Counted from the first letter of the stretch, positions 49,932 to 60,482 are shown. The stretch: 64,000 bases of DNA from Actinomycetota bacterium (GCA_009697815.1 WLRQ01000001.1:28663-92662); one strand, 5' to 3'. Program-made: numbers and translations. The notes: generated by a model from the sequence alone, not told the origin.

Positions 49932-50654
49932 GTGCCTGACGAAATCGAGGTCACCCGCGTCCTCGTCGTCACCGCGCACCCGGACGATGTCGACTTCGGG
50001 GCCTCGGGCTCGATCGCGACCTGGGTCGGCGCCGGGGTCTCGGTTACCTACTGCGTGATCACCGATGGCGATGCCGGCGGGTTCGATCCGGAGGTACCCC
50101 GCTCGCAGATTCCCGGCATCCGACGCGCCGAGCAGGTCGCGGCCGCGGCCGCGGTGGGTGTCAGCGACGTGAGGTTCCTGGGCTACCGCGACGGCGAGCT
50201 CACCGTCAGCCACGGCCTACGTCGCGATATCAGCCGGGTTATCCGCCAGGTGCGCCCTCAGCGCATGCTCATCCAGACACCCGAGCGCAATTGGGCCCGG
50301 ATACCTGCGTCGCACCCCGACCACATGGCAGCGGGTGAGGCCGCGATCCAGGCCGTGTACCCAGATGCCCGCAACCCGTTCGCCCATGCCTCGCTGCTGG
50401 AGGACGAGGGCCTCGAAGCCTGGTCGGTCAGCGAGGTCTGGGTGATGGGGCACCCGACGCAGACCCAGTACGTCGATATCACCGAAGTTTTCGATCACAA
50501 GATCGCGGCGCTACGGGCGCACGAGTCGCAGACCGGTCATCACGAGGATCTCGAGACCTTCATCCGCGGCTGGGGCGAACGCCTCGCCGCAGAGGCCGGA
50601 TTCGCGCCGGGCCGCGTCGCCGAGGCGTTCTTCGTCGCGACGATGCCCCTGTGA
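49932..50654 (+). CDS. PIG-L family deacetylase (LmbE-like)
   Basis: A zinc-dependent amidase-fold protein of 240 residues. AHPDDVDFGASG near the N-terminus carries the metal-binding H, D and D, and the later HPDH motif gives the third ligand. Family members deacetylate N-acetylglucosaminyl lipids or thiols (MshB, Mca) or antibiotic precursors; the substrate here is unknown. GTG 49932 has GGAGGA 5 bases upstream, which excludes the longer frame from 49899. Confidence 0.87.
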   Translation: MPDEIEVTRVLVVTAHPDDVDFGASGSIATWVGAGVSVTYCVITDGDAGGFDPEVPRSQIPGIRRAEQVAAAAAVGVSDVRFLGYRDGELTVSHGLRRDISRVIRQVRPQRMLIQTPERNWARIPASHPDHMAAGEAAIQAVYPDARNPFAHASLLEDEGLEAWSVSEVWVMGHPTQTQYVDITEVFDHKIAALRAHESQTGHHEDLETFIRGWGERLAAEAGFAPGRVAEAFFVATMPL

Positions 50655-50696
50655 GCGGCTCGCGCCGCCGAAGTCTCAGCGGATGAGCGTGGCTGC

Positions 50697-51059
50697 TCAG
50701 GCAACCCAGAAGACGGCAACGATCACATTGACCAGCGCGAGCCCACCAGCCGCTGCCCAGTAAGGCTGCTGCTGGGACTCCTCCTTGCGACGACCTAGCA
50801 TCACGAACACCGTGACGATGAAGGCGATAACCAGCTTCACGCCGATCGCGGTCTGGTTCAGCGGTGAGGACGGGTCGATGCTCGCACCCTCGTAGATGCC
50901 CACGAGCACGAGCCCCGTCACCAGCTGAGTGAGCGCGCCATGCAGCATCGCGGGGTTCACGACGCGCTGGCTCGCGCGCATCTGAACGATGAACCCGCCC
51001 AAGAGGCTGGCTAGGCCGACGAAGTGCAGGATCAGGAAGATGTCATAGACGATGGTCAC
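50697..51059 (-). CDS. Small integral membrane protein, unknown function
   Basis: A protein of 120 residues with four predicted helices (about 3-26, 39-57, 68-88 and 99-118) and a charged loop RRKEESQQQ before the last. I do not recognise the family; its layout resembles conserved actinobacterial integral membrane proteins without assigned role. GTG 51059 is fixed by the leaderless -10 TACGCT, 6 bases upstream. It is convergent with the PIG-L gene. Confidence 0.72.
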   Translation of the reverse strand: MTIVYDIFLILHFVGLASLLGGFIVQMRASQRVVNPAMLHGALTQLVTGLVLVGIYEGASIDPSSPLNQTAIGVKLVIAFIVTVFVMLGRRKEESQQQPYWAAAGGLALVNVIVAVFWVA

Positions 51060-51065
51060 GCTGGA

Positions 51066-51071
51066 AGCGTA
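51066..51071 (-). promoter_or_regulatory. -10 hexamer TACGCT of the small membrane-protein gene (leaderless)
   Basis: Minus-strand TACGCT is separated by 6 bases from GTG 51059, with no ribosome-binding site. Confidence 0.55.
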
Positions 51072-51172
51072 GCGGGTGGCGTGATCAGCACCACCGAAGG
51101 AAGAACGCCGCCGTGTCGCATGCTCTCGAACGCCGGCGGTACAAGGTGTGGCGTGTCCTCGATCGGGACCAC

Positions 51173-52366
51173 TCAGAAGCCGTGGTAGGGGTCAGCCACG
51201 AGACCGTGCCACGGGAAAACCGCCTCGCGCGTGCGCAGCACGGCCGCATCGATGGGATCCGACGGGTCATAGCCCCTTTCCCACAGGCGCACCGTGGGCT
51301 CACCGCCATCGGTCATCAGCGCGGGGGTTGGAACATGCAGCCGCTCGGCGACATACGTTCGCCACGTCTGAGGCAGGGGGGTCTCTGGCGCGATCGGTGC
51401 ACCCACTACCTCTCCGACAAGGTGCGACCACGCGCGCGGCACGACATCGATCCACGAGTACCCGCCGCCGCCCGTGGCAATCCACCGTCCATCCGTGACG
51501 CGGTGCGCGAGTTCGTGCAGCGCCTGGTAGGACGCACGCTGGCCGTCGACGGAGAGGGTGAGGTGGGCGAGCGGGTCATCGGCGTGCGTATCGCACCCTT
51601 GCTGCGTCACGAGGAACTGTGGCCGGAAGTTCTCCACGAGTTCGGGCACCACACCGTGGAAGGCCCGCAGCCAGCCTTCGTCACCAGTGCCGGGGGGTAG
51701 CGCGATGTTCGCGGCGAAACCGATCGCCCCGGGGCCACCCACCTCACCCGGAAAACCCGTGCCCGGAAACAGTGCGCGACCGGACTCGTGCACGGACACT
51801 GTGAGCACGCGCGGGTCATCCCAGAACGCCGCCTGCACACCGTCGCCGTGGTGAACATCCACATCGACGTAGGCAACCCGCTCGACACCCTGGTCGAGCA
51901 ACCACTGGATCGAGATCGCGATGTCGTTATAGATGCAGAAACCCGCCGCGGCGCCGGGCATCGCATGATGGAGGCCGCCAGCAAGATTCACCGCATGTAA
52001 CGCCCGGCCCTCGAAGACCGCCCGCGTCGCGGCCAGCGTCGCGCCGCACACGGCACGCGACGCCTCGTGCATACCCGCAAAGGTCGGAACATCCTCCGTG
52101 CCGAGGCCACGGTGCACCTCGGTGACGGCCGGGTCTAACGATGACCGCAACACGGCAGCGATGTACTCGGGATGGTGAACAGTCGCGAGGAGTGCATCGT
52201 CGATCACGTCGGGGAGGATCACTGAGACGTTGTCGCCATCGAGCAAACCAAGCTCACGGACGAGGTGCATTGCGAGCTGAACACGGATCGGGGCCAGCGG
52301 ATGGCCGGGCCCGAAGTCGTACGCGGCAAGTGCGTCGTCCCACACGACCGCCGCAGTGCCGCTCAC
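51173..52366 (-). CDS. AcuC-like deacetylase (histone deacetylase superfamily)
   Basis: A zinc deacetylase of 397 residues of the class I HDAC/AcuC type. Catalytic residues are visible: GGLHHAMPGAAAGFCIYND (His pair), DVDVHHGDGVQ (zinc Asp and His), CDTHADDPLAHL (zinc Asp) and GGGGYSW (catalytic Tyr). AcuC in Bacillus deacetylates acetyl-CoA synthetase; the target here is unknown. The GTG is 7 bases after the proC stop, so both are on one message. Confidence 0.9.
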   Translation of the reverse strand: MSGTAAVVWDDALAAYDFGPGHPLAPIRVQLAMHLVRELGLLDGDNVSVILPDVIDDALLATVHHPEYIAAVLRSSLDPAVTEVHRGLGTEDVPTFAGMHEASRAVCGATLAATRAVFEGRALHAVNLAGGLHHAMPGAAAGFCIYNDIAISIQWLLDQGVERVAYVDVDVHHGDGVQAAFWDDPRVLTVSVHESGRALFPGTGFPGEVGGPGAIGFAANIALPPGTGDEGWLRAFHGVVPELVENFRPQFLVTQQGCDTHADDPLAHLTLSVDGQRASYQALHELAHRVTDGRWIATGGGGYSWIDVVPRAWSHLVGEVVGAPIAPETPLPQTWRTYVAERLHVPTPALMTDGGEPTVRLWERGYDPSDPIDAAVLRTREAVFPWHGLVADPYHGF

Positions 52367-52373
52367 CGCAAGA

Positions 52374-53177
52374 TCACTGCCCCGACGCGAGCTCGTGGCT
52401 GCGGTCGCGCGCCGCTTCTAGTGCGGCGATGAACGCGGCCCGCACCTTGTGGTCGTCGAGAATGCGCAAGGCGGCCACCGTGGTGCCGCCCGGGGACGTG
52501 ACGTTCTCCCGCAGAACGCTCGGGTGCTCGCCGGTATCACGAAGCATGGTCGCGGCGCCGTAGAAGGTCTGCACCACGAGTTCACTCGCCATGGCACGGG
52601 GCAGTCCGAGGAAGACGCCCGCCTCGATCATCGCCTCGGCCACATAGAAGACATAGGCCGGGCCAGATCCACTGATCGCCGTGACGGCGTCGAGGTGCTT
52701 CTCCTCGACACGAACGACCTTGCCGACGGCCCGGAGCAGCGACTCGGCCTCGAGCAGGTGCCGCTCATCGCAGTGGGCACCCGCGGCGATCGCCGCCATC
52801 CCCTGGTCGACCAGGGCGGGTGTATTCGGCATGACCCTGACTACCGCACTGCCCTGGGGCAGGGCCGATTCGAGGAATTCGGTGGTGATGCCCGCAGCGA
52901 GGGAGACGACGAGGGCCCCTGAGCGCATGGCACCGGTGATCTCGCTGCAGAGCGTGCCCATGTCCTGCGGCTTCACGACGAAGATGAGGGTGTCAGCCGT
53001 CTCGGCCGCCTCGACATTGGAGACGACGGCGATTCCGTACGTGGCCTGGAGTTCCTTCGCGCGCTCGGGCCTGCGCTCGGTGACGACGAGGTCACCGGGT
53101 AGCCGACCAGAACGCAGCAGGCCGGACAACAGGGCCTCGCCCATGACGCCACCGCCGAATATCGCAACGAGACCCAT
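52374..53177 (-). CDS. proC: pyrroline-5-carboxylate reductase
   Basis: The last enzyme of proline synthesis, 267 residues. The NAD(P) loop FGGGVMGEALLSG is at the N-terminus, with VVKPQDM, VRVMPNTPALV and the C-terminal signature SGSGPAYVF then NVTSPGGTTVAAL. ATG 53177 is preferred because AAGGG lies 7 bases before it; a further ATG five codons upstream is the alternative. Confidence 0.96.
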   Translation of the reverse strand: MGLVAIFGGGVMGEALLSGLLRSGRLPGDLVVTERRPERAKELQATYGIAVVSNVEAAETADTLIFVVKPQDMGTLCSEITGAMRSGALVVSLAAGITTEFLESALPQGSAVVRVMPNTPALVDQGMAAIAAGAHCDERHLLEAESLLRAVGKVVRVEEKHLDAVTAISGSGPAYVFYVAEAMIEAGVFLGLPRAMASELVVQTFYGAATMLRDTGEHPSVLRENVTSPGGTTVAALRILDDHKVRAAFIAALEAARDRSHELASGQ

Positions 53178-53255
53178 CGTCCAGCCCTTCATGGTGTGTG
53201 TGCGTGCACCGCAAGTCTCTCAGTGCTTCCTGCCCTTGCGCCGCTGCCCGTCAGG

Positions 53256-53846
53256 CTACCCGCGTGAGCGCGTCGAGGGGGATGTCGGCGTACTGAGCGC
53301 CAACTGCACGGCGGGGGCGACGAGCGCGACGATCTCGTCATCGCTCGCCGACGCGATCGGCTCGACCTTGAGCACGTAGCGCGTGGTGGCGACCCCGAGC
53401 AGAAAGGAGGTGGCAAGAGTTACCCGCATCCGGGCGTCCGGAACTCCGAGGGCGGCGACGACCCGATCCACTAACTCAATCTCCAGGAACTCACGGAGTG
53501 ACGCGGTCGCCTTACTCGCCCCTGCCCCGGCACGGACCATCTCGGTGATCTGGGCACGAGTCTCGGGATCGTCAAGCATCCGGAGCGTGACGCGCACGAG
53601 GCGCTCGCCCAAGCCATCGATCCCAGGGGCGAGAAGCTGCGCGATCGACGCCGCGGGCTCGAAGGGGAGCCGCATCGCCGCAGCGAACAGAGCCTCACGG
53701 TTGCGGTAGTAGCGACGCACGACATCGGGAGCGACGCCGGCCGCGGCCGCCACACCCTTGATCGTCGTGTTGACGTAGCCGCGGGCGGCATAGGCCGCGC
53801 GGGCAGCGTCAAGCACCGACCGGGTGATGTCGTCAGAGTGGGTCAT
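53256..53846 (-). CDS. TetR family transcriptional regulator
   Basis: A repressor-type protein of 196 residues. The N-terminal helix-turn-helix spans about residues 8-54 ([23 protein letters not shown], read from its start, then [13 protein letters not shown]), with the ligand-binding helical domain behind it. ATG overlaps the isomerase stop (ATGA), so it is the last gene of a ppx-ATPase-isomerase-tetR unit and may regulate that unit. Ligand unknown. Confidence 0.9.
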   Translation of the reverse strand: MTHSDDITRSVLDAARAAYAARGYVNTTIKGVAAAAGVAPDVVRRYYRNREALFAAAMRLPFEPAASIAQLLAPGIDGLGERLVRVTLRMLDDPETRAQITEMVRAGAGASKATASLREFLEIELVDRVVAALGVPDARMRVTLATSFLLGVATTRYVLKVEPIASASDDEIVALVAPAVQLALSTPTSPSTRSRG

Positions 53847-54655
53847 CGCACCAGTCCGCCCGACCCGGTCGGTTCATCAAGGACGAGGTGAGACCGGGCG
53901 AATGCGAGGGACTCGGCCAGATCGCGTTCGCGCTCAGCGCGATCGGTTGCCTTGCGCGTGGAGATCTCGACGACCACGTGCCCGTCGAATCCCGACGCGG
54001 CGAGACCCCGGAGCAGCGCGGCACAAGGCTGGTTGCCACGACCGGGAACGAGGTGCTCATCGCGACTCGAGCCTGAACCATCCGCTAGGTGGAGATGAGT
54101 GAGGCGACCCGCGAGATCGTCGGCCATCTCCATCGCGTCCGAGCCCGACACCGAGGTGTGCGAGAGGTCAAGTGTCGTATGCGGGTAGTCCTCGTCGCGC
54201 ACATCCCACCCAGGGGCATAGGCGGCGAACTCACGTGAGGCCGCACGCCACGGGAACATGTTCTCCACCGCGAAGCGGATGTCGGTCTCGCTCGCCATTG
54301 CCTCGAGCCCGGACACAAAATCACGCGCGTAGTCCCGCTGCCAGCGGAACGGAGGGTGCACCACGACGGTGGAGGCGCCGAGCATCTCCGCTGCGGCCTG
54401 TGCCCGTTGCAACTTCGACCAAGGCTCGCTGCCCCAGACCCGTTGACTGATCAGCAGACACGGGGCGTGGATCGAAGTGATGGGGATGCCGTACTCGTCC
54501 CGAAGTCGGAGAAGTGCCTCTGGATCCTGGCTGACTGCGTCATTGAGCACCATGACCTCAACACCGTCATACCCGAGCCGAGCCGCCATCTCGAAGGACG
54601 CGGACGTCGACTCAGGGAACGTCGAGGCTGTCGAGAGTGTGACGAGTGGGCTCAC
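53843..54655 (-). CDS. sugar phosphate isomerase/epimerase family protein (AP endonuclease 2-like TIM barrel)
   Basis: A TIM-barrel protein of 270 residues. Metal-site motifs are spread through the barrel: [49 protein letters not shown] and VVEIST. The family covers xylose-isomerase-like epimerases and some endonuclease IV relatives; no substrate can be read. GTG 54655 has AGGA 7 bases upstream and lies 4 bases after the ATPase stop. Confidence 0.82.
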   Translation of the reverse strand: MSPLVTLSTASTFPESTSASFEMAARLGYDGVEVMVLNDAVSQDPEALLRLRDEYGIPITSIHAPCLLISQRVWGSEPWSKLQRAQAAAEMLGASTVVVHPPFRWQRDYARDFVSGLEAMASETDIRFAVENMFPWRAASREFAAYAPGWDVRDEDYPHTTLDLSHTSVSGSDAMEMADDLAGRLTHLHLADGSGSSRDEHLVPGRGNQPCAALLRGLAASGFDGHVVVEISTRKATDRAERERDLAESLAFARSHLVLDEPTGSGGLVR

Positions 54656-54659
54656 GGGA

Positions 54660-57062
54660 TCATCCTGCGGTGGCCGAGGACGTGACACCACCCGGTTGGG
54701 CGATCCTGCCGCGTCCCGAGAAGGCGTAGAGCACGCTCACACATGCGGCGCCGAGGACACCCACGCCCACCGCGATCAGGCTTTCGCGGTCGACGTGCCA
54801 GGAGAGCTCGAAGAGCTGCGACAACCCCGGTACGTAGAGGAATCCGAGGAACCCCACGAGCATCACCCCGCAAATCAGGAGGCGGAGAGTCGACCAGGGT
54901 CGTGCCACCTGGACCAGGATCCACCAGGCGACGATGAACAAGGTCACGACGGCCGCCGAGCGCGCGGTCTCAACATCACCGTCGGCCAGGCGAAGGACGT
55001 AGCCGTAGGTGGCATACGCGGACACCGCGCAGACGAGCCCCGCGGGCATCGCGAACTTCAGCACACGTCGGAAAAACCCCGCACGGAAGCGCTGGGTGTT
55101 GGGCATGAGCGCCAAGAAGAAAGCGGGCGTGCCGATCGTCAATGCCGTGACGACGGTGAGGTGTCGGTTCAGGAACGGGAACGGGAGCACGAACACCACC
55201 GTCGCGATCGAGATCACCATCGCGTAAAAGCTCTTGGTGAGGAACAACTCGGAGACTCGCTCGATATTGCCCAGGACTCGCCGCCCTTCGGCGACAACCG
55301 ACGGCATCACCGAGAACTGGTCGTCGAGGAGCACGATCTGGGCGACCGCTCGTGTGGCACCGGCACCCGATCCCATCGCTATGCCGAGGTCGGCGTCCTT
55401 GAGTGCGAGGACGTCGTTGACACCGTCGCCTGTCATCGCGACGACGTGGCCCCGGCTCTGCAGCGCACCCACCATCGCGCGCTTCTGGGATGGCGTGACG
55501 CGGCCGAAGACGTGGGTGTCGACGAGCACATCGGCGAGTGCCTCAGGGTCGTCGGGGAGATCGCGGGCATCCATCGGGCTCTCAGCGCCCGGGATGCCAG
55601 CCAGCGCGGCGATCGCGCCGACCGTTACGGCGTTGTCGCCGCTGATCACCTTGATGCGAACGCCCTGCTCGAGGAAGTACGCGACGGTCGCACGCGCGTC
55701 GGCGCGCAGCGTCTGGTCGATCACGACTAGTGCCGCAGACGTGAGATCACCGGGCCCAGAATCCGCCGAAGGCACGCCCAAGGCGCGTGCGAGCAGCAGG
55801 ACCCGCGCACCCGTCGATGACAAGGCGTCTGCACGCGTACGCACCGAATCACCATCTGGCAGAAGAACTTCCGGCGCTCCCAGAACCCAGGAACCCCGAT
55901 CACCAAACGTCGCCGACGACCACTTGCGCGCACTCGAGAATGGCACGGCGCCTTGCGCCGTCCAGCCCGCGGGGGCCGGGTAGCGCGACGCCACCGCAAG
56001 CAAGGTCTGGTTGGGCTCGCGCTCACTTGCGGCGACGGCGCCGAGCGCGGCGTCGACCTCGAGGGAATCGTCGAGCACCACTACCTCATGCACCGCCATA
56101 CCCGGTTCGGTGAGCGTGCCGGTCTTATCGACGCAGATCACATCGACACGTGCGAGCACCTCGACCGCAGGCATGTCCTGCACCAGCGCCCGCTTCTGGG
56201 CGAGTCGTATGACCGCCACGGCCATCGCGACGCTGGTGAGCAGGACGAGACCCTCGGGCACCATGGTGATCACGCCGGGAACGGTGCCCGCGATCGCGTC
56301 GCGGATCCGGCCGTCGTTGGCGCGGTACTGAGAGATGAAGAGGGCAATGCCCACGGGCAGGAGGAAGTAGGACACGACCTTGATGAAGCGCTGAATAGAG
56401 TCGCGAAGTTCTGACCTCGTGAGGCTGAACTTGCTCGCCTCGTCCGTGAGTTGCGCCGCGTAAGAGTCGTGACCCACACGGACCGCGCGCACCAGACCCG
56501 ACCCCGCCACGACGAAGGAGCCCGAGAGCACCTCGGTATCCACCGGCTTCTCAACCGGGTCGGCCTCGCCGGTGAGCAGCGACTCGTCGAGTTCCAGCCC
56601 GTGGCTCATGAGGACAAGAGAGTCGACGAGCATCTGATCGCCGGTCCTGATCACGATCACGTCGTCGAGGACGATCCCACTCGGCACGATCTCTGTGTCG
56701 ACGCCGTCCCGGCGCACCATCGCCTGGGCCTGACCGATGAGGGCGAGCTTGGCCAGCGTTCGGGCGGCGCGGTACTCCTGGGTGATGCCGATCGCGGTGT
56801 TGATGACGATCACGAGCCCGAAGAGGGAGTCGATCAACGGGCCGCTCACGAGCATGAGCACCCACAGGGCGCCGATCAGCAGGTTGAAGTAGGTGAAGGT
56901 GTTGGCCCGAATGATGTCGGCAAGACTGCGCGAGTTGCGATCACGGATCGCGTTGGTACGTCCCGAAGCGATGCGCTCAGAGACGTCGGAGGACGTCAGA
57001 CCAACAACTGCATCCGCAGTGAGCGCGGCAGGCGATTGATCGACCGTCGGCCGCTCGGTCAT
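54660..57062 (-). CDS. cation-translocating P-type ATPase (CtpE-like)
   Basis: A transport ATPase of 800 residues. The actuator loop is TGE (164-166), the phosphorylated aspartate is in DKTGTLTE (D312), and the hinge [15 protein letters not shown] is intact. The transmembrane M4 motif is MVPEGLVLL (268-272), not the CPx of heavy-metal pumps, which with the length matches mycobacterial CtpE, a reported Ca2+ transporter. The ion is inferred. ATG overlaps the ppx stop by ATGA, and the isomerase follows 4 bases downstream. Confidence 0.9.
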   Translation of the reverse strand: MTERPTVDQSPAALTADAVVGLTSSDVSERIASGRTNAIRDRNSRSLADIIRANTFTYFNLLIGALWVLMLVSGPLIDSLFGLVIVINTAIGITQEYRAARTLAKLALIGQAQAMVRRDGVDTEIVPSGIVLDDVIVIRTGDQMLVDSLVLMSHGLELDESLLTGEADPVEKPVDTEVLSGSFVVAGSGLVRAVRVGHDSYAAQLTDEASKFSLTRSELRDSIQRFIKVVSYFLLPVGIALFISQYRANDGRIRDAIAGTVPGVITMVPEGLVLLTSVAMAVAVIRLAQKRALVQDMPAVEVLARVDVICVDKTGTLTEPGMAVHEVVVLDDSLEVDAALGAVAASEREPNQTLLAVASRYPAPAGWTAQGAVPFSSARKWSSATFGDRGSWVLGAPEVLLPDGDSVRTRADALSSTGARVLLLARALGVPSADSGPGDLTSAALVVIDQTLRADARATVAYFLEQGVRIKVISGDNAVTVGAIAALAGIPGAESPMDARDLPDDPEALADVLVDTHVFGRVTPSQKRAMVGALQSRGHVVAMTGDGVNDVLALKDADLGIAMGSGAGATRAVAQIVLLDDQFSVMPSVVAEGRRVLGNIERVSELFLTKSFYAMVISIATVVFVLPFPFLNRHLTVVTALTIGTPAFFLALMPNTQRFRAGFFRRVLKFAMPAGLVCAVSAYATYGYVLRLADGDVETARSAAVVTLFIVAWWILVQVARPWSTLRLLICGVMLVGFLGFLYVPGLSQLFELSWHVDRESLIAVGVGVLGAACVSVLYAFSGRGRIAQPGGVTSSATAG

Positions 57063-57988
57063 CGCGCCAGCCTGTCCAGACGCTCGAGGATGACGCCCTC
57101 TCGCAGTGCCCACGGCCCGATCTCGAGCCGGTCGACCTCCAGGAGGTCCATCGCAGACTCCGCGACGATTGCCCCCGCCAACAGCTGCGAGGCCCGTCCC
57201 GGGCTCACTCCCGGAAGCTCGCCACGTTCCTCGCCAGTCATCGCGGCGAGTTTGGGAACCCACATGCGCAGGTCTTCACGATCGAGACGCCGACGCACGA
57301 AGAGCCCCTCACTCGATGACGCGGCTCCCGCGATCCGGGCCAGGGACCGGAATGTCTTGCTCGTCGCGACGACGTGACGCGGCTCGCCCGCGCGTGCGAT
57401 GCGACCGGTGATGTCTGCGATCGTGGCACGCACGTGCTTACGCATCGCGCGAAGTTCGTCGGGGCTGGCGGGGTCCTCCAGAAGGAAGGCGCGGGTTAGC
57501 CGGCCGGCCCCCAGCGGAAGGGATACCGCGACGTCGGGCGCCTCATCAGTGCCTGAGGCAATCTCAAGCGAGCCGCCCCCGATGTCGAGCACGAGCAACC
57601 GCCCCGAGGACCACCCGTACCAGCGCCGCACCGCCAGGAAGGTCAGGCGGGCCTCGTCATCGCCAGAGAGGACCTCGAGGTCGATGCCGGTGCGCTCACG
57701 AATCTCTCGCAGCACATCGTCGCCGTTGGAGGCCTCGCGGATCGCCGACGTGGCGAACGCAAGAGTCTCGGTGACGCCGAAATCCTCCGCCACCTGTTGC
57801 GCGGAATGGATGAAGGCGACCAGGGCATCGACACCCGTGCCTGAGATCAGCTCGCCGTCCAGGATGTGCTCGGCGAGGCGCATCTCGTTCTTATACGAGT
57901 GCGCCGGAACAGGGGCGGCGCCGTGATGGGCGTCGACCACCAGTAGATGGACGGTGTTCGAACCGATGTCGAGAACTCCAAGGCGCAC
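57059..57988 (-). CDS. exopolyphosphatase / guanosine pentaphosphatase (Ppx/GppA)
   Basis: A sugar-kinase/Hsp70-fold phosphatase of 309 residues. [13 protein letters not shown] (5-17), [21 protein letters not shown] and [11 protein letters not shown] are the family blocks. The short, two-domain form is typical of actinobacterial Ppx proteins, which act on short-chain polyphosphate. GTG 57988 is set by TACGAT 6 bases upstream; a longer reading frame is not needed. It heads the ATPase-isomerase-TetR unit. Confidence 0.92.
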   Translation of the reverse strand: MRLGVLDIGSNTVHLLVVDAHHGAAPVPAHSYKNEMRLAEHILDGELISGTGVDALVAFIHSAQQVAEDFGVTETLAFATSAIREASNGDDVLREIRERTGIDLEVLSGDDEARLTFLAVRRWYGWSSGRLLVLDIGGGSLEIASGTDEAPDVAVSLPLGAGRLTRAFLLEDPASPDELRAMRKHVRATIADITGRIARAGEPRHVVATSKTFRSLARIAGAASSSEGLFVRRRLDREDLRMWVPKLAAMTGEERGELPGVSPGRASQLLAGAIVAESAMDLLEVDRLEIGPWALREGVILERLDRLAR

Positions 57989-57994
57989 GGGACG

Positions 57995-58000
57995 ATCGTA
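57995..58000 (-). promoter_or_regulatory. -10 hexamer TACGAT of ppx (leaderless)
   Basis: Minus-strand TACGAT lies 6 bases before GTG 57988. The start moves the gene 268 codons inside a longer open frame. Confidence 0.6.
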
Positions 58001-58042
58001 GGCGGTCGCGGGTGGCCACGAACCCCGGCTAGCCCGAAGGCC

Positions 58043-58048
58043 TAGGGT
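58043..58048 (+). promoter_or_regulatory. -10 hexamer TAGGGT of the cysteine-rich gene (leaderless)
   Basis: TAGGGT ends 6 bases before GTG 58055, divergent from the ppx promoter 43 bases away. Confidence 0.6.
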
Positions 58049-58054
58049 GAGATC

Positions 58055-58912
58055 GTGGCTGACGCAAAGAAGTCGAAGAACCCTGTCGTGCACGTGGCCC
58101 TGACTCGGCGCGACGAAGTCCCTCTCGACTTCCCCCGGGCCTGGATCGAATTCCCCGACCCCCAGGACGCAGATCAGGTCTTCCGGTGCGACCTCACCTG
58201 GCTCACGAGTCGGTGGACGTGTATCTACGGCCGAGGCTGCCACGGGATCGACGCCACCAAGCCCGACGACGGCTGCTGCGTTTTGGGTGCACACTTCTCC
58301 GACAAGAGCGATGAGAAGCGCAACAAGAAGTACGCCGCGATGCTCACCGAAGCCGACTGGCAGTACTCGTCGACCGGGCGGAAGAAGGGCATCACCGAGA
58401 AGGACGAGGAAGGCCAGCGCAAGACGCGTGTCGTTGACGGTGCGTGCATCTTCCTCAACCGCAAGGGCTTCGAAGGCGGCGAGGGCTGCAGCCTTCACAA
58501 TCTCGCCTTGCGCCTGGGAAAGCAGCCGCTCGAGGTCAAGCCCGATGTCTGCTGGCAACTTCCGGTACGTCGCACCTTCGAGCACCTCACTCGCACCGAC
58601 GGCACCGAGATCCTGCTCATCTCCATCTCCGAGTACGACCGTCGCGGCTGGGGGGCCGGGGGTCACGACCTCGACTGGTATTGCAGCGGCTCCACCGAGG
58701 CCCACGTGGCGACCGAGCCCGTCTACGTCACCGAGCGCGGCACACTGATCGAGCTCATGGGCAAGGCCGGCTACGACGTACTCGTCGTCCACTGCGAGGC
58801 ACGCGTGGCTGCCCTCACCGCCGCCCGCACCGTCGCCGCGAAGAAGGTCGGCGCGAAGGCACGCGCGGCCTCACTCGCGGCTTTCGCACCGCATCCGGCC
58901 GACCCAGCCTGA
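58055..58912 (+). CDS. Cysteine-rich protein of unknown function, putative metal/Fe-S binding
   Basis: A 285-residue protein with ten cysteines, eight of them in residues 45-166: C45, C56, C62, C74-C75, C131, C145, C166. The order C-x10-C-x5-C-x11-CC ... C-x13-C ... C, with [20 protein letters not shown] and CWQLP(V)RR, recalls the YkgJ/DUF3109-like CxxCxxCC metal-binding proteins. The rest is hydrophilic with no signal or helix anchors, and the C-terminus is Ala/Lys-rich. It lies 57 bases upstream of radA in the same direction, but both have their own leaderless promoter. No function assigned. Confidence 0.75.
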   Translation: MADAKKSKNPVVHVALTRRDEVPLDFPRAWIEFPDPQDADQVFRCDLTWLTSRWTCIYGRGCHGIDATKPDDGCCVLGAHFSDKSDEKRNKKYAAMLTEADWQYSSTGRKKGITEKDEEGQRKTRVVDGACIFLNRKGFEGGEGCSLHNLALRLGKQPLEVKPDVCWQLPVRRTFEHLTRTDGTEILLISISEYDRRGWGAGGHDLDWYCSGSTEAHVATEPVYVTERGTLIELMGKAGYDVLVVHCEARVAALTAARTVAAKKVGAKARAASLAAFAPHPADPA

Positions 58913-58957
58913 GCCGCAACCGGCCCGGCGGCCCATGCGAGTGTCGGGCGCAGTCCG

Positions 58958-58963
58958 TAGGGT
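58958..58963 (+). promoter_or_regulatory. -10 hexamer TAGGGT of radA (leaderless)
   Basis: TAGGGT is followed by 6 bases and ATG 58970. It sits just beyond the stop of the cysteine-rich gene. Confidence 0.6.
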
Positions 58964-58969
58964 GCCGAT

Positions 58970-60385
58970 ATGGCAAAGGCGCGCACGTCCTACCGCTGCA
59001 GCGAGTGCGGGTGGACCTCACCTAAATGGGTCGGCCGCTGCGGTGAGTGTCAGGCCTGGGGAACCGTCGCCGAACTTGCGGCAGCAGCCGCATCGGCCGG
59101 GCTGCGCAGCCGAACGAGCGGTGTCGAGCCCACCCGGCGGGCCCGCCCGGTCTCGGAGATCGCCGAGGAGAAGATCACCCGATCCACTACCGGCCTCGGA
59201 GAGTTCGACCGCGTGATCGGCGGTGGGCTGGTGCCAGGTCAGGTAATCCTCCTCGCGGGCGAGCCCGGCGTGGGCAAGTCAACCCTTCTGCTCGACGTCG
59301 GGCATCGCTACGCCCAAGGGTCGAGCGCCCCCACCGTGCTCTACGTCTCGGGCGAGGAATCCGTCGAGCAGATCGGCGTCCGGGCACGGCGCATCGGCGC
59401 CGACTCCGAGCGGCTGCTGCTGGCCGACGAGAACGACCTCGCCACCCTGCTCGGACACATCGAGATGCACGATCCCGCCATGGTGATCATCGACTCGATC
59501 CAGACCATCGCATCGTCCGATATCGAAGGCCGCGCGGGGGGCATGACCCAGGTGGTCGAGGTGACGCAGGTCCTGAGCCGGGTCGCGAAGTCCCGCCGGA
59601 TGCCGATGATCATCGTCGGGCAGTCCACCAAGGAGAGCAGCATCGCCGGGCCTCGTGCGCTTGAGCATCTCGTCGACACCGTCCTGACCTTCGAGGGCGA
59701 TCGCCGCACCAGCCTTCGCCTCCTGCGCGCGATCAAGAACCGCTACGGCCCGGCCGACGAGATCGTCTGCTTCGAGCAGGCCGACGACGGGCTGCGCGAG
59801 GTGCTCGACCCCTCGGAGCTCTTCCGTGAGCATCGCGACAAGCCAGTGCCCGGCACGTGTGTCACGGTCACGATGGAGGGCCGGCGCCCGATGCTCGCCG
59901 AGGTGCAGGCCCTCGTCACCGAAGCCACCAACCCCAATCCTCGGCGAGGGGTCAGCGGCCTCGACACCTCTCGGGTGGCGATGCTCGTCGCCGTCACCGA
60001 ACGCTCCAGCAAACGGAGCATCAGCAATCGTGATGTCTTCGTCGCCACGGTCGGCGGGGCCAAACTCTCCGACCCCGCCTGCGACCTTGCAGTCTGCCTG
60101 TCACTCGCCTCGGCAGTCCTTGGCCGGGCGATGGCCTCCGATGTCATCGCCATCGGCGAGGTAGCGCTCTCAGGCGACATCAGGCCGGTGCCCTTCCTGG
60201 CCCAGCGCGTCGCCGAGGCCACCCGACTGGGCTACGGCCGCATCCTGGTGCCGCGCGGAACCAAGGCCGCTCTGCCGAAAACCGCCGAGGCGAGCCGGCT
60301 CGGGGAGGGCCCCAAGATCTCGGAGGTCGGCCATCTCGAGGACGCGCTCGGTCTGCTGCGCCACCTTGCCGCCGTACCGGGCTGA
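58970..60385 (+). CDS. radA: DNA repair protein RadA
   Basis: A RecA-like branch-migration ATPase of 471 residues. The N-terminal zinc finger is YRCSEC...GRCGECQ (C10, C13, C24, C27), Walker A is GEPGVGKS (98-105), the RadA-specific KNRYG motif is near 260, and a Lon-like C-terminal domain (ALSGDIRPV) completes it. disA starts 171 bases downstream; RadA is known to interact with and modulate DisA in mycobacteria and Bacillus. Confidence 0.96.
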   Translation: MAKARTSYRCSECGWTSPKWVGRCGECQAWGTVAELAAAAASAGLRSRTSGVEPTRRARPVSEIAEEKITRSTTGLGEFDRVIGGGLVPGQVILLAGEPGVGKSTLLLDVGHRYAQGSSAPTVLYVSGEESVEQIGVRARRIGADSERLLLADENDLATLLGHIEMHDPAMVIIDSIQTIASSDIEGRAGGMTQVVEVTQVLSRVAKSRRMPMIIVGQSTKESSIAGPRALEHLVDTVLTFEGDRRTSLRLLRAIKNRYGPADEIVCFEQADDGLREVLDPSELFREHRDKPVPGTCVTVTMEGRRPMLAEVQALVTEATNPNPRRGVSGLDTSRVAMLVAVTERSSKRSISNRDVFVATVGGAKLSDPACDLAVCLSLASAVLGRAMASDVIAIGEVALSGDIRPVPFLAQRVAEATRLGYGRILVPRGTKAALPKTAEASRLGEGPKISEVGHLEDALGLLRHLAAVPG

Positions 60386-60482
60386 GCTCGCGGGCCCTGA
60401 TCGCGGCCGCGTGGATGCCACGTGGCGACCAGGCACGGGCGAACACGGCTGTCGATAGTCACACACGCCGTCACTCCCTCGG

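Noticed and set aside
50655..50668. GCGGC-TCGC-GCCGC hairpin after the PIG-L gene
   Set aside because: Too short and without a T-run in a GC-rich sequence; not listed as a terminator.
57989..58792. N-terminal extension of ppx
   Set aside because: It is antisense to the cysteine-rich gene; the leaderless GTG 57988 gives the normal family N-terminus.
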